Shown in pieces: positions 25,684 through 34,631 of a stretch of DNA of 64,000 nucleotides. A program made the translations under genes and the position numbers. Below the pieces are notes generated by a model. It was not told the origin of the DNA and ran no database searches. It was given only the letters and a program-made list of their open reading frames with translations. The stretch is from Bacillus sp. 103mf (GTDB lineage Bacteria; Bacillota; Bacilli; Bacillales; Bacillaceae_G), in assembly GCF_900116295.1 (NCBI RefSeq), contig NZ_FPAF01000013.1:43514-107513 (forward strand), in the 5' to 3' direction. Position 1 is the stretch's first letter; the number at the start of each line of letters is the position of its first letter.

Positions 25684-26124
25684 TCAACCTTCTGAATGCT
25701 TTTTCACCAAAGTGTGCACAAGTTGTTCCATTTCTTCCAGCGTTGCTTTATATATAGCAAGCGAACCACCAAAAGGATCAGAAATATCCTTATTTGTACC
25801 TTCTACAAATTCATATAATGTATACACTTTTTCACTTACTTCTGGATGGTGCGCTAATAAAAGTTGACGATGTCCTGTTGTCATCGTCAATACAACATCG
25901 GACCACTCTAGCAACTCTGCCGTCACTTGCTTTGAAGAATGTGCAACCCGGATACCTTTTTCTTGTAGCGCATTTTTAGCATGAGTAGATGCATCGCTAC
26001 CAACCGCCGCAAAAACACCAGCAGATTGCACGTCAAACTGCTCCTTACCATGATGACGTAATAGCGCCTCTGCCATTGGGCTGCGGCACGTATTGCCTGT
26101 ACAAACGAATAATACTCGCTTCAC
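25684..26124 (-). CDS. ywlE: Protein arginine phosphatase YwlE (LMW-PTP fold)
   Basis: Removes phosphate from arginine residues modified by McsB in the Bacillus stress response; about 146 residues. The P-loop VCTGNTCRSPMAEALL (Cys, then Arg six residues later) lies at the N-terminus. Its Thr between Asn and Cys is the residue known to favour phospho-arginine. The general-acid Asp is in SDPFGGSLAIY. GTG at 26124 with AAGGAG 9 bases upstream is the better start; an ATG thirteen codons earlier has no site. Confidence 0.88.
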   Translation of the reverse strand: MKRVLFVCTGNTCRSPMAEALLRHHGKEQFDVQSAGVFAAVGSDASTHAKNALQEKGIRVAHSSKQVTAELLEWSDVVLTMTTGHRQLLLAHHPEVSEKVYTLYEFVEGTNKDISDPFGGSLAIYKATLEEMEQLVHTLVKKHSEG

Positions 26125-26215
26125 CAAACACCACTCCTTATGATGAATATCTATTTTCATCATAACTCACAATGGTAACGAAAAAAAGAAATGTATATAT
26201 AAGTTAAAAAACTGA

Positions 26216-26382
26216 CATAAAAAACCTTTCTTTTTAGGGGAGAACGGGAGCGTCTGGCCGTGCATAGAAGCGGTCAGGGCCTTCTCCTGCCACATGCGAG
26301 GTTTCAAACAAAAGGAGCAAACAAGGAGCAATCATGTTTTATTCTGTATAGCAACAGCTTATATGTCAGAAAATTAAAATGG
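26216..26382 (+). repeat. Family C dispersed repeat, full length
   Basis: About 165 bases: ... CTTTCTTTTTAGG ... GAGCGTCTGGCCGTGCATAG, AAGCGGTCAGGGCC, CTGCCACATGCGAGGTTTC ... GTATAGCAACAGCTTATATG ... AAAATTAAAATGG. The other full copy is at 35437-35598 (opposite strand) and a shortened one at 32211-32290. The remaining bases up to the crr-type terminator show no gene. Confidence 0.8.
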
Positions 26383-26453
26383 ATATATAGTAATATAAGA
26401 AAACAAAAAATCCACCACTATTCCCCACTCCAACACCATCCACAAAAAAAAAA

Positions 26454-26483
26454 GGAATCCATTCCAATTATGAAATGGATTCC
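26454..26483 (-). terminator. Terminator of the PTS EIIA gene
   Basis: GGAATCCATT / AATGGATTCC stem followed by a T10 run on the leftward strand. Confidence 0.9.
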
Positions 26484-26498
26484 TGACTCATCAAACGA

Positions 26499-26996
26499 TT
26501 ATTTCATTGTTACTTTCATTACTCCAGTTGAGCCTTTTGTAGCTGTTACACCTACAGTTGTTTCAATAGATTCTGTTGCATCTGTGTTTGTAATAACGAT
26601 TGGTGTGATTGTACTTTTAGCTTTTTCACGAATTAATTCTAAATCGAAAGAGATTAATTTATCGCCAGCTTTAACAGCTTGCCCTTCCGATACATACGTT
26701 TCGAAACCTTCGCCTTCCATTTTTACAGTTTCTAACCCAACATGGATTAAGATCTCTGCACCGTTTTTCGCTTTAATACCTACAGCATGTTTTGTGTGAA
26801 ATAGTTGTACAATCTCACCATCTACCGGAGATACTACTACACCTTCAGTTGGTTCGATTGCAACACCGTTCCCCATCATACGACCAGCGAATACTGGATC
26901 TGGTACTTCTTCAATATTTTTCACTTCTCCAGTTAATGGCGATACAATTGTTTCTGCATTTGTTTTAGAACCAAAACCAAATAATTTTTTAAACAT
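26499..26996 (-). CDS. PTS glucose-type EIIA component
   Basis: Free-standing EIIA(Glc)-like phosphocarrier, 165 residues. Both active-site histidines are visible: FHTKHAVGIKAKNG and, about fifteen residues later, EILIHVGLETVKMEGEGF. N-terminus MFKKLFGFGSK is typical of Crr/YpqE proteins. It would pass phosphate from HPr to one or more EIIBC partners, none of which is encoded in this window. AAGGAGG lies 7 bases before ATG at 26996. Confidence 0.9.
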   Translation of the reverse strand: MFKKLFGFGSKTNAETIVSPLTGEVKNIEEVPDPVFAGRMMGNGVAIEPTEGVVVSPVDGEIVQLFHTKHAVGIKAKNGAEILIHVGLETVKMEGEGFETYVSEGQAVKAGDKLISFDLELIREKAKSTITPIVITNTDATESIETTVGVTATKGSTGVMKVTMK

Positions 26997-27244
26997 AGGA
27001 TAATCCTCCTTATAATCCTTACTCAACAATAAACCTCATATAGCTCACTGCTTTAGTGGCATAAAAACATTCCCATATAAAAAAATGAAGTTATCAACCC
27101 GCCTCTTATTGTATCGCCTTGCAAAATTCCGGTCAATTCAGACTGTCTGAATTCAATCGGAAAGGAAGTAAACTTCTTTTGCTTGTTTCCCACAAATTGT
27201 CTAAAAATCTTAACATGACAACATCATTATTTTTTCATTTACTA

Positions 27245-27400
27245 TTTATCCCGCATTAACGGGCAGTAATACTCCCACCTCAAAATTCAGCGAAAGCAAA
27301 GAAGTTAGGTGGGAGTATTACTGCCCGTAAAAGCCCGATTGGTTCAACTAATAATCAGTGGGGGATGAAGAAAACCCCCACTGATTAAAGTTTCACTTTA
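27245..27400 (-). repeat. Family D dispersed repeat
   Basis: Leftward: TATAAAGTGAAACTTTAATC, AGTGGGGGTTTTCTTCATCC, CCCACTGAT ... CCAATCGGGC ... then a long stem in which ACGGGCAGTAATACTCCCAC pairs with its mirror near 27255, ending ATGCGGGATAAA. Highly structured; other copies at 37606-37765, 45805-45984 and 52795-52945. No gene lies in 26997-27505. Confidence 0.8.
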
Positions 27401-27429
27401 TAAAATTTATTTTCGTTTTTTATAAAATC

Positions 27430-27461
27430 TACTTGACTAAAGTAAGTAACTATTTTATCAT
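27430..27461 (+). promoter_or_regulatory. doxX promoter with overlapping palindrome
   Basis: TTGACT (27433-27438), 17 bases, TATCAT (27456-27461). The -35 lies inside TACTTGACTAAAGTA (27430-27444), a palindrome of TACTT-N5-AAGTA. A further wide pair GTAAGT ... ACTTAC follows. TACT/AGTA palindromes are known operators of HxlR-type redox regulators in Bacillus, so similar control is possible. Confidence 0.45.
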
Positions 27462-27505
27462 CACTTACATAAGATAAGTAAATAACTTTTTGGAGGTTTT
27501 ATAAA

Positions 27506-27892
27506 ATGATGAACATTGGTCTTCTTATTATTCGTCTTATTATCGGGATTACTTTCATGGGGCATGGCGCTCAAAAATTATTCGGCTGGTTTGGTGGTCA
27601 CGGTTTAAAAGGAACTGGCGGCTGGATGGAATCAATCGGCTTACGCCCAGGCGTATTTATGGCATTTATGGCCGGGGCAACTGAATTACTAGGCGGTTTC
27701 TTATTTGCTGCTGGTATTTTCACTTGGGTAGGTGCTCTATTTATTGTTGGTACGATGTTAGTATCTATCATCACAGTTCACGGTAAAAACGGCTACTGGG
27801 TTACACAAAATGGTTTTGAATATAACCTTGTTTTAATCACAGTTGCAGTTGGCGTTGCGCTTATTGGACCCGGCGCTTACACTTTAATTTAA
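27506..27892 (+). CDS. DoxX family membrane protein
   Basis: A 128-residue protein with four hydrophobic helices and the family start LLIIRLIIGITFMGHGAQKL. The loop GWFGGHGLKGTGGWMES follows helix 1. DoxX-like proteins are often linked with thiol or quinone stress, but the exact role is unknown. GGAGG lies about 10 bases before ATG. Monocistronic, with its own terminator. Confidence 0.9.
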   Translation: MMNIGLLIIRLIIGITFMGHGAQKLFGWFGGHGLKGTGGWMESIGLRPGVFMAFMAGATELLGGFLFAAGIFTWVGALFIVGTMLVSIITVHGKNGYWVTQNGFEYNLVLITVAVGVALIGPGAYTLI

Positions 27893-27914
27893 TTAAATAT
27901 CTTGAATTCAAGAT

Positions 27915-27944
27915 AAAAAAACCTCACAATTGTGAGGTTTTTTT
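27915..27944 (+). terminator. doxX terminator
   Basis: AAAAAAACCTCA / TGAGGTTTTTTT perfect stem with a short loop. Confidence 0.9.
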
Positions 27945-28045
27945 CATACCCTTTACAAAAATATATTTTTTCAGCAGGAGTTTTCCCCCTTTATCTTGTA
28001 AACAAACAAAGAAGCGTTACAGATATAAGAAGGGAGATTACATAT

Positions 28046-28654
28046 ATGCTGTCTATTAATCCAAATGAACAAACTGAAAAAGACAATTACAAATTACTAA
28101 CGGGAAGTATTATTCCGCGCCCAGTTGCCTTCGTTACAACTGTTACAAATGACGGGGTACTAAACGGCGCCCCATTTAGCTATTTTAATATTGTTGCTGC
28201 GAATCCGCCTCTTATCTCAGTTTCTGTACAACGAAAAGACGGAGAACCAAAAGATACAGCACGAAATGCGATGGAAAAAGAAGAATTTGTCGTTCATATT
28301 TCTGATGAATCTTATGCAGAAGCCATTAACGAAACAGCAGCTAATCTTCCTCCGAATGAAAGCGAAATTAAACTTGCGAAACTAACACCAATTGATAGCG
28401 ATGTAATTTCCGTACCAGGGGTACAAGAAGCAAGTATTCGTATGGAGTGTGTATTAGAACGCGCTCTTCAATTAGGCGGAACAGAAGATTCCCCGGCATG
28501 CGATCTATTAATCGGTCGCATTGTACGGTTCCATATCGCTAAGCACTTATATGAAAATGGACGCATTCATGCTGAAGAACTAAAACCAATAAGCCGATTA
28601 GCTGGACATAACTACGCAAAGCTTGGAGAGCAATTTGAACTTGTAAGGCCATAA
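28046..28654 (+). CDS. Flavin reductase family protein (FMN-binding split barrel)
   Basis: Predicted NAD(P)H:flavin oxidoreductase-like protein, 202 residues. The split-barrel signature is seen in GSIIPRPVAFVTTVTNDGVL and NGAPFSYFNIVAANPPLISV (about residues 20-60), followed by DTARNAMEKEEFVVHI. Substrate not deducible. ATG at 28046 has AAGGGAG 9 bases upstream. A family A repeat begins directly after the stop codon. Confidence 0.88.
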   Translation: MLSINPNEQTEKDNYKLLTGSIIPRPVAFVTTVTNDGVLNGAPFSYFNIVAANPPLISVSVQRKDGEPKDTARNAMEKEEFVVHISDESYAEAINETAANLPPNESEIKLAKLTPIDSDVISVPGVQEASIRMECVLERALQLGGTEDSPACDLLIGRIVRFHIAKHLYENGRIHAEELKPISRLAGHNYAKLGEQFELVRP

Positions 28655-28655
28655 A

Positions 28656-28776
28656 TAAAAGCGGAAGCGGCTCGCCCAGAACAGGAGGGGGATGGAGCTT
28701 CTGACATAGAGGCGCTTTTTGCCTCAGCGGAAGACGCGAAGCCACCGAATGTTTTAGCCGCTGGAGCTAGATATTA
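28656..28776 (+). repeat. Family A dispersed repeat
   Basis: Starts one base after the preceding stop codon: AAAAGCGGAAGCGGCTCGCC ... GGAGGGGGATGGAGCTTCTG ... GAGGCGCTTTTTGCCTC ... GCGAAGCCACCGAATG ... GCCGCTGGAGCTAGATATT. Same orientation relative to the upstream gene as the two copies in the atp operon. Confidence 0.85.
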
Positions 28777-28850
28777 ACTGGAGACCTCCAACCAAGAAGT
28801 ATATTTTTGTCGTACATTATAGAAGCGCCGATATATTATGTATATACTAT

Positions 28851-28883
28851 AAAAGCCCAGCTACTTATCGTAGTTGGGCTTTT
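28851..28883 (-). terminator. Terminator downstream of mntP
   Basis: AAAAGCCCAGCTAC / GTAGTTGGGCTTTT stem with a 5-base loop; T-run on the leftward strand is short. Confidence 0.7.
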
Positions 28884-28886
28884 ATG

Positions 28887-28982
28887 CTATAACTTTTCAC
28901 AAAATGATTCTATTTCTTCTTTCTTCGGTTTCGCTAATTTAACCATAACCGTGATCCCCTCTAAGAAGTTGGCTGCGTTCAT
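28887..28982 (-). CDS. Possible 31-residue ORF coupled to mntP
   Basis: Small frame whose ATG overlaps the mntP stop (ATGA) and which ends just before the terminator. The translation starts [15 protein letters not shown] and ends in [14 protein letters not shown], a charged amphipathic tail. A second possible start is the ATG at 28946, with GAGGGG 9 bases upstream, giving 19 residues. No homologue recognised; it may be a real microprotein or the tail of a lost gene. Confidence 0.35.
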   Translation of the reverse strand: MNAANFLEGITVMVKLAKPKKEEIESFCEKL

Positions 28983-29539
28983 ACCGAAAACAATAATTTT
29001 ATTCCAAATCCAACAAGTATAATGCCGCCAAGTACTTCTCCATATGTTCCAAGAATACTATGTGCCTTACGGCCAATTAGCAATCCGAACCAAGTAAGCA
29101 TCATACTCACAACACCAAATATGAGAATTGTGACAAACGTACGCGCTCCATAAATACCGAGACTTAAGCCGACAGAAAAGCTATCCATACTCACACTAAA
29201 AGCAAACAATAGTAAACTCGCCCCGGCCGGAACATTTCTATGCTCATCATCGTGAGACATTGACGTATACACAATGTGAAATCCTAATCCCATTAATAAA
29301 ATACTACCTATAATAGTGGCAATGGAGCCAAATTGCTCTGATAAAAAACGGCCAAGTATCATACCGATAAAAGGCATAATTATATGAAATGTACCAATTG
29401 TAATGCCGATATAAAAGATTTGACGCAGCTTAAGCGTAATCATCCCCATACCGAGACTAACAGAAAACGCATCAAGCCCTAGCGCAAATGCCATAATACA
29501 TAGCGGCAACAATTCGCTTATAATATGTTCAATTGTCAT
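28979..29539 (-). CDS. mntP: Manganese efflux pump MntP family protein
   Basis: Membrane protein of 186 residues with six hydrophobic helices. Two half-repeats each contain a conserved acidic helix: [16 protein letters not shown] near residue 18 and [17 protein letters not shown] near residue 112, the metal-binding features of MntP (YwlD). It exports Mn2+ in relatives. It follows ywlC by 57 bases, with no visible yybP-ykoY-type leader in that space, so it is probably cotranscribed. Confidence 0.88.
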   Translation of the reverse strand: MTIEHIISELLPLCIMAFALGLDAFSVSLGMGMITLKLRQIFYIGITIGTFHIIMPFIGMILGRFLSEQFGSIATIIGSILLMGLGFHIVYTSMSHDDEHRNVPAGASLLLFAFSVSMDSFSVGLSLGIYGARTFVTILIFGVVSMMLTWFGLLIGRKAHSILGTYGEVLGGIILVGFGIKLLFSV

Positions 29540-29596
29540 AATGTCCCCCCTCGGACTTGCTACTTCACAATATGCACGTTCGAGGAGAGATAGAAT

Positions 29597-30640
29597 TTAT
29601 TTTTCGAAGATGATTTGGTGACCTGCCGCTTTTGTTAAACGATTCATGATGGCACTACCAATCCCTTCACTTGGGAACGACTCACTAAAAATAATATCGA
29701 CACCACTTGCATCAAATGTACGCAATACATCATAAAGCTTTGTCGCAACGGTTGCTAAATCACTGCGTTTTCCACAAGAGAGAACAACGTCTGCTTTATA
29801 TACATGCTCATATTCCTCTGTTGTTAATACACCTACTTTATAACCTTCTTGCTTTTTATTATCCACAAGTTGCTGAATAAATGTACGCGATCCCTCAACA
29901 ATACTAAGCGGGGCTTTCGGTGCATAATGTGTATATTTCATCCCCGGCGATTTTGGTTTTTCCGTTGCATCTTTTAATGCTGGATCTAATAAAACAGGAC
30001 CAATCACTTCTTCTAGTTGCTCTTTTGTAATACCGCCTGGGCGCAAAATTGTCGGTATTTCACTCGTACAATCTACTACAGTAGACTCAACACCGACACC
30101 AGTTGCCCCGCCATCAACGATACCAGCAATTTTTCCGTCTAAATCTTCATATACATGAGAAGCAAGAGTTGGGCTAGGACGCCCAGAACGATTCGCACTT
30201 GGGGCTGCTACCGGTACACTCGCTGCTTCAATAAGTGCTAATGCTACCGGATGATCCGGCATACGAACTGCCACGGTCTGTAATCCAGCCGTTACTTTTT
30301 CAGAAATCCCTTCTTTTTTCGGGAAAACAAGTGTTAAAGGTCCTGGCCAAAAATGCTTCATTAACACATTTGCAACTGGCGGAACATGAGCCACAATACC
30401 ATTTAATTGTTCTTCCGTACCAATATGTACAATAAGCGGATTATCGCTTGGTCTTCCTTTTGCTTCAAAAATTTTTGCAACAGCCTCATCACTTAATGCA
30501 TTCGCACCAAGTCCGTACACTGTTTCAGTCGGAAACGCTACTGCTTCATTTTCTCGTAATAAATGCGCTGCTTCTTGTAATTGTGGATAATCTTTTTTTA
30601 TTTCCACAACATTATCCACAGTCCACATTTTTGTATTCAT
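29597..30640 (-). CDS. ywlC: L-threonylcarbamoyladenylate synthase (Sua5/YwlC)
   Basis: Makes threonylcarbamoyl-AMP for t6A modification of tRNAs; 347 residues with both the YrdC-like domain and a C-terminal Sua5 domain. The nucleotide site is in AFPTETVYGLGANAL, PSDNPLIVHIG and APSANRSGRPSPT. ATG at 30640 (MNTKMWTVDN) is favoured by AAAGGA upstream; the ATG eight codons earlier lacks a ribosome site. Confidence 0.93.
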   Translation of the reverse strand: MNTKMWTVDNVVEIKKDYPQLQEAAHLLRENEAVAFPTETVYGLGANALSDEAVAKIFEAKGRPSDNPLIVHIGTEEQLNGIVAHVPPVANVLMKHFWPGPLTLVFPKKEGISEKVTAGLQTVAVRMPDHPVALALIEAASVPVAAPSANRSGRPSPTLASHVYEDLDGKIAGIVDGGATGVGVESTVVDCTSEIPTILRPGGITKEQLEEVIGPVLLDPALKDATEKPKSPGMKYTHYAPKAPLSIVEGSRTFIQQLVDNKKQEGYKVGVLTTEEYEHVYKADVVLSCGKRSDLATVATKLYDVLRTFDASGVDIIFSESFPSEGIGSAIMNRLTKAAGHQIIFEK

Positions 30641-30746
30641 TTTTTCCACGTCCTTTTCTGCCATGAAATGCTTGTTATTTATAGTTTACTATGAAATTTA
30701 TCCAAAAGCCAAATAAGGTTTATCCACAAAATGTGGATAAATCCAT

Positions 30747-31205
30747 TTAATCAGTGGATAACTTTGTGAATAGCTGACAATTTAGTATAATTACATTTGG
30801 TTGATTTACATTTTTACAAAAATGTTCTAATGTCTGTATTTCTTTTGATACAACATCCTTTTCCACAGTTTCAAATTGAAAAAACTTAAATATTGTAACA
30901 GACTGTGGACTATTCGTGAGTAAATATAATTGTTCAATACTTTTCTCTTTCATATACTGCAAAAACGTTTCGAAAAAATGTAAGAACGTAGCTTTATCCA
31001 CAGTAGGTGTGAATAAACACGAACGAAGAAGCGCATCACTTCCAACTCGCTCATATCCAACAGCCGCTTGAATTTGCCCTTCTTCTTCTAATATCATAAA
31101 ATTCCTATATAATCGATCCAGACGTTCTTCCTTTATATGAGCTTGTCCAAAAAAGGTTTCCAGTCTTTCTACATCTGTTTTTGTAGCAAAGCGTATTTGC
31201 TTCAT
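30747..31205 (-). CDS. ywlB: GNAT-fold N-acetyltransferase-like protein (YwlB-type)
   Basis: A 152-residue protein starting MKQIRFATKTDVERLETFF, with an acetyltransferase-like N-terminal region and a middle strand MILEEEGQIQAAVGYERVG. The classical acetyl-CoA motif is not clear, so the assignment rests on fold-like pattern and position between ywlC and spoIIR. ATG at 31205 has GGGGAGGG 8 bases upstream. Confidence 0.7.
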   Translation of the reverse strand: MKQIRFATKTDVERLETFFGQAHIKEERLDRLYRNFMILEEEGQIQAAVGYERVGSDALLRSCLFTPTVDKATFLHFFETFLQYMKEKSIEQLYLLTNSPQSVTIFKFFQFETVEKDVVSKEIQTLEHFCKNVNQPNVIILNCQLFTKLSTD

Positions 31206-31258
31206 ACATAAATCCCTCCCCATACTTTTATATATGAGGAAGGGTTATCTTTTAGAAC

Positions 31259-32092
31259 TTATTTTGAAAATAAAGATGTAAATGCTTCCACGATAAACAA
31301 TTTAACCTCTGGCTTTTCTTCCATTTCTTCTACTACCTTCACTTGCTCTTCTTTTTGAATAGTACGCGGTTCTTCTTGCTTTACTTCTTCTTGTTCTCGT
31401 AATTCTTTCTCGGCACGGTTTTCTCGCACAGACTCTACTTTCACGTTTTGTTTAGGTGCGATGTTTGTCCCTTTCTTAGCTTTAAGAGATTGTTTTACTT
31501 CTTCTTTTACAATTTCCTTTTGCAAATTATTTTCTTCTACATCCACCTCGTCAATTGTTTCTGCCTTTACCACACGCTCTTCTCGTTTCACTGCTGTACC
31601 GCTAGAGAAATCTAAGAAACACATTGGAGGAAATAGTACACACCACCAATTTGCTCCTTCACCTTTCCCAATTGTCACAAGTACTGCTTCATACTCTCCA
31701 GCTGGATAAATAAAATTCCCATATACTTTCGTCGGAAATTTTATATGTTTATTAAACCGAACTGTAAAAGTGTCCTTACTACCTTCTCGTTTTAACGTGT
31801 TTGCAACTGTTTGTTCAAGTTCTGGGATGCGGCCTTGGATGATACGACGTGCGTCTTCAAATGATTTTAAATCTTCCACCCAACCATCGATTTGCGCTTT
31901 CACTTCATCACGCACTTTACGTTTTAACTCTTGATCTTCCTTCGAATCACTATTAGCCAAAATACGTAATCGAATCGCTTCTTTCGGAATCACGACAGGT
32001 TCCTTTGCATCAACTTTCATATATCCAAAATACGCAATCATTTGCGCACCGATTAATAATAAAAGTAAGTAAGCAATCGCTTGTTTTTTCAT
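31259..32092 (-). CDS. spoIIR: Stage II sporulation protein R
   Basis: Forespore-made signal protein that activates SpoIIGA so that pro-sigma-E is processed in the mother cell; 277 residues. An N-terminal hydrophobic segment (AIAYLLLLLIGAQMIAYFGY) is followed by the conserved domain with IRLRILANSDSKEDQELKRK and GEGANWWCVLFPPMCFLD. The last 90 residues are a Lys/Glu-rich tail beyond the usual domain. Shows that the organism sporulates. Confidence 0.93.
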   Translation of the reverse strand: MKKQAIAYLLLLLIGAQMIAYFGYMKVDAKEPVVIPKEAIRLRILANSDSKEDQELKRKVRDEVKAQIDGWVEDLKSFEDARRIIQGRIPELEQTVANTLKREGSKDTFTVRFNKHIKFPTKVYGNFIYPAGEYEAVLVTIGKGEGANWWCVLFPPMCFLDFSSGTAVKREERVVKAETIDEVDVEENNLQKEIVKEEVKQSLKAKKGTNIAPKQNVKVESVRENRAEKELREQEEVKQEEPRTIQKEEQVKVVEEMEEKPEVKLFIVEAFTSLFSK

Positions 32093-32210
32093 CTTATCTC
32101 CACCGCCCCTTCAGTAAAACAGTGTAGACAAGTTTTTTTCTTTCTAAACTACTAAATTCAGAATCTATTCGTTTTTTAGGTGATTATATAAATATAAATT
32201 GAAAAACGAG

Positions 32211-32290
32211 CAAAAAACCCTTTTCTTTTTAGATGGGTGAGAGCGTCTGGCCATGCATAGCAGCGGCTTTTATGTAGAAAAATTAAAATA
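32211..32290 (+). repeat. Family C repeat with internal deletion
   Basis: Keeps the first part (CTTTTCTTTTTAGATGGG ... GAGCGTCTGGCCATGCATAG) and the last part (CAGCGGCTTTTATGTAGAAA, AATTAAAAT). It lacks about 85 bases that lie between two GCATAG/GTATAG words in the full-length copies. Nothing else is recognised in 32093-32472. Confidence 0.7.
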
Positions 32291-32472
32291 TACTTATATA
32301 TAAATACAGATTGAAAAATCCTTTTCCTGCTACGGGTCAAAGAAAACCGACTCAAAAGGGATGTAGATTTCTTTGGGAGGTTAATTCCTTCTTACATGCC
32401 CATTGATATATCGGCGATTTGATACAACATAAAGATCCTTCAACAATGTTCGACATGCTTGATACACTAAAG

Positions 32473-32506
32473 GGAGCTGACAAAAGTCCATTTTCAGGTC
32501 AGCTCC
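32473..32506 (-). terminator. Hairpin downstream of prmC
   Basis: GGAGCTGAC / GTCAGCTCC with a 16-base loop; the following leftward sequence CTTTAG is a weak T-tract. Confidence 0.5.
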
Positions 32507-32515
32507 AAATTAAAA

Positions 32516-33364
32516 TTACATTTCGGCAAAGACCATACGATCTTTCCCATTAATATCAAAGACCACTTCCACATGTGCATGTGGGAATGTTTCTTTCAAT
32601 AAAGCACGCACATCTTCACCTTGTCCTACGCCCACTTCAAAAGCAACAATCGCCTCTTCTTGCAGCACCTTTGGCAATTCCTCCATAAAGCGTCTATAGA
32701 AATCAAGTCCATCTTGACCACCAACAAGCGCACGCTTTGGCTCATGCTCTTTCACTAAAGAAGAAAGCCCTCTCCAATCCTCTTCTGGAATATAAGGTGG
32801 ATTTGACACAACGACATCTAGTTTTTGCTTCGTTTCCTGGAATGGCGACAATAAATCACCGTGATAGAACGTTACATTCGCCTCAAGTTCTGCCGCATTT
32901 TTCCGCGCCACTTCAATTGATTCCGTGGCAATATCGACTGTGTATACATGTAAATGCGGATTTTCTAAAGCCAGAGTAATGGAAATTGCACCGCTGCCAG
33001 TACCAATGTCCGCCACATGGATGTGTTTATTCCCAAATTTACGGCGAATACGTGTTAACACCCCTAGCACAAGCTCTTCTGTTTCCGGCCTTGGAATTAG
33101 CACTTCTTCATTAACGAAAAATGAACGTCCATAAAACATTTCATATCCAATTAAATACTGAACAGGTATGCCCTCTACATGCTTGTGGATAAAGTCTGCA
33201 AAAGTGCGCTCTTGTTCTGCCGTTAATTCTTCACGCATGTTCATCATCAAACCTGTTCGATTCGTCTTTAATACATGACAAAGGACAATTTCTCCCGCAT
33301 TTTCATCACGTCCATGTTCACGTAAAAAAGAAGAAGCCCATTTCAGGGCTTCATAGACACGCAT
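32516..33364 (-). CDS. prmC: Release factor glutamine methyltransferase PrmC
   Basis: Methylates the Gln of the GGQ motif of peptide release factors; 282 residues. SAM-binding VADIGTGSGAISITLA near residue 113 and the catalytic VVSNPPYIPEEDW near residue 185 are present. Its ATG shares a base with the prfA stop (TAATG), coupling it to its substrate protein. Confidence 0.96.
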   Translation of the reverse strand: MRVYEALKWASSFLREHGRDENAGEIVLCHVLKTNRTGLMMNMREELTAEQERTFADFIHKHVEGIPVQYLIGYEMFYGRSFFVNEEVLIPRPETEELVLGVLTRIRRKFGNKHIHVADIGTGSGAISITLALENPHLHVYTVDIATESIEVARKNAAELEANVTFYHGDLLSPFQETKQKLDVVVSNPPYIPEEDWRGLSSLVKEHEPKRALVGGQDGLDFYRRFMEELPKVLQEEAIVAFEVGVGQGEDVRALLKETFPHAHVEVVFDINGKDRMVFAEM

Positions 33365-34431
33365 TACTCAGCTGCCTCCATCTTTTGCGCCTGATCTTCC
33401 ATCACTAAGGCGTTGATGAAATCATCTAACTTACCTTGTAAGATTTGATCTAGCTTTTGAATCGTTAAACCGATTCGATGGTCTGTAACACGGTTTTGCG
33501 GGAAGTTGTACGTACGAATACGCTCAGAACGGTCTCCCGTACCAACAGCTTGTTTACGGTTTTGATCGTACTCAGCTTGTGCTTCTTGTCTAAACTTATC
33601 ATAAACACGTGCACGTAATACTTTCATTGCTTTTTCTTTATTCTTAATTTGGGACTTTTCATCCTGACAAGAAACAACTACACCAGTCGGTAAATGCGTT
33701 AAACGTACCGCTGACATCGTTGTATTAACACTTTGTCCACCAGGGCCACTAGAAGCAAACGTATCAACACGAACATCTTTTTCATGAATATCGATTTCTA
33801 CTTCTTCTGCTTCTGGTAATACAGCTACAGTTGCTGTAGAAGTATGGATACGTCCGCCAGATTCTGTTTCGGGAACACGTTGCACACGGTGTGCACCATT
33901 TTCAAATTTCAATTTTGCGAAAGCGCCTTTACCGTTGATCATAAAGATAATCTCTTTATATCCACCTAGTTCTGTGTAACTCGCTTCAATAATTTCTGTT
34001 TTCCAGCCTTGAACCTCTGCATAACGGCTATACATACGGTATAAGTCACCAGCAAATAAAGCAGCCTCATCGCCACCAGCAGCCCCACGAACCTCAACGA
34101 TAACGTTTTTATCATCATTCGGGTCCTTTGGAACAAGTAAAATTTTCAGACGCTCTGATAATTCCTTCTCTTGTCCCTCTAGCTCAGAAACTTCTTCTTT
34201 TACCATTTCACGCATGTCAGCATCTAACTTCTCTTCTAACATCGCTTTTGCATCTCTTAATTGTTCACGAACATCTTTATACTCACGGTACACCTCTACC
34301 GTTTCTTGCATATCAGATTGTTCCTTTGAATATTCACGCAGTTTATTCGGATCACTAATAACCTCTGGATCACTTAGAAACTCGTTTAACTTTTCATAAC
34401 GATCTTCTACAGCTTGCAAACGATCTAACAC
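33364..34431 (-). CDS. prfA: Peptide chain release factor 1
   Basis: Recognises UAA and UAG stop codons; 355 residues. The GGQ loop [17 protein letters not shown] is near residue 230 and the codon-reading region contains [22 protein letters not shown] at 34431 ([14 protein letters not shown] follows) with GAGGTGA 5 bases upstream gives the normal family length; another GTG three codons earlier overlaps that site. Confidence 0.96.
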   Translation of the reverse strand: MLDRLQAVEDRYEKLNEFLSDPEVISDPNKLREYSKEQSDMQETVEVYREYKDVREQLRDAKAMLEEKLDADMREMVKEEVSELEGQEKELSERLKILLVPKDPNDDKNVIVEVRGAAGGDEAALFAGDLYRMYSRYAEVQGWKTEIIEASYTELGGYKEIIFMINGKGAFAKLKFENGAHRVQRVPETESGGRIHTSTATVAVLPEAEEVEIDIHEKDVRVDTFASSGPGGQSVNTTMSAVRLTHLPTGVVVSCQDEKSQIKNKEKAMKVLRARVYDKFRQEAQAEYDQNRKQAVGTGDRSERIRTYNFPQNRVTDHRIGLTIQKLDQILQGKLDDFINALVMEDQAQKMEAAE

Positions 34432-34507
34432 ACCATTCACCTCAACATCCTAGTCTCTAATACACATAGTATATGGTACATAACAAAAAAAACGCAAATT
34501 ATATTTT

Positions 34508-34626
34508 AAAAGTGGAGCCGACTGTTTAGGCCCGGTTACTAAGGTTCTTGCTCGCAGAAGATGCTCTTTATCTTCTCGCGGGCAAGGTTCTTAGACGCAA
34601 GGGCCTAGGAGGCGGAACTAGATATC
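34508..34626 (+). repeat. Family B dispersed repeat
   Basis: AAAAGTGGAGCCGACTGTTT ... TAAGGTTCTTGCTCGCAGAA ... CTTCTCGCGGGCAAGGTTCT ... GGGCCTAGGAGGCGGAAC. Contains a long internal stem. Copy of 16171-16290. Confidence 0.8.
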
Positions 34627-34631
34627 CCCTT

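Noticed and set aside
26260-26799. Plus-strand frame across family C repeat and opposite the EIIA gene
   Set aside because: Spans a terminator and an antisense gene; composition is that of non-coding DNA followed by a shadow frame.
28539-28745. Minus-strand frame across the flavin reductase end and the repeat
   Set aside because: Runs through a dispersed repeat and shows no ribosome site or protein features.
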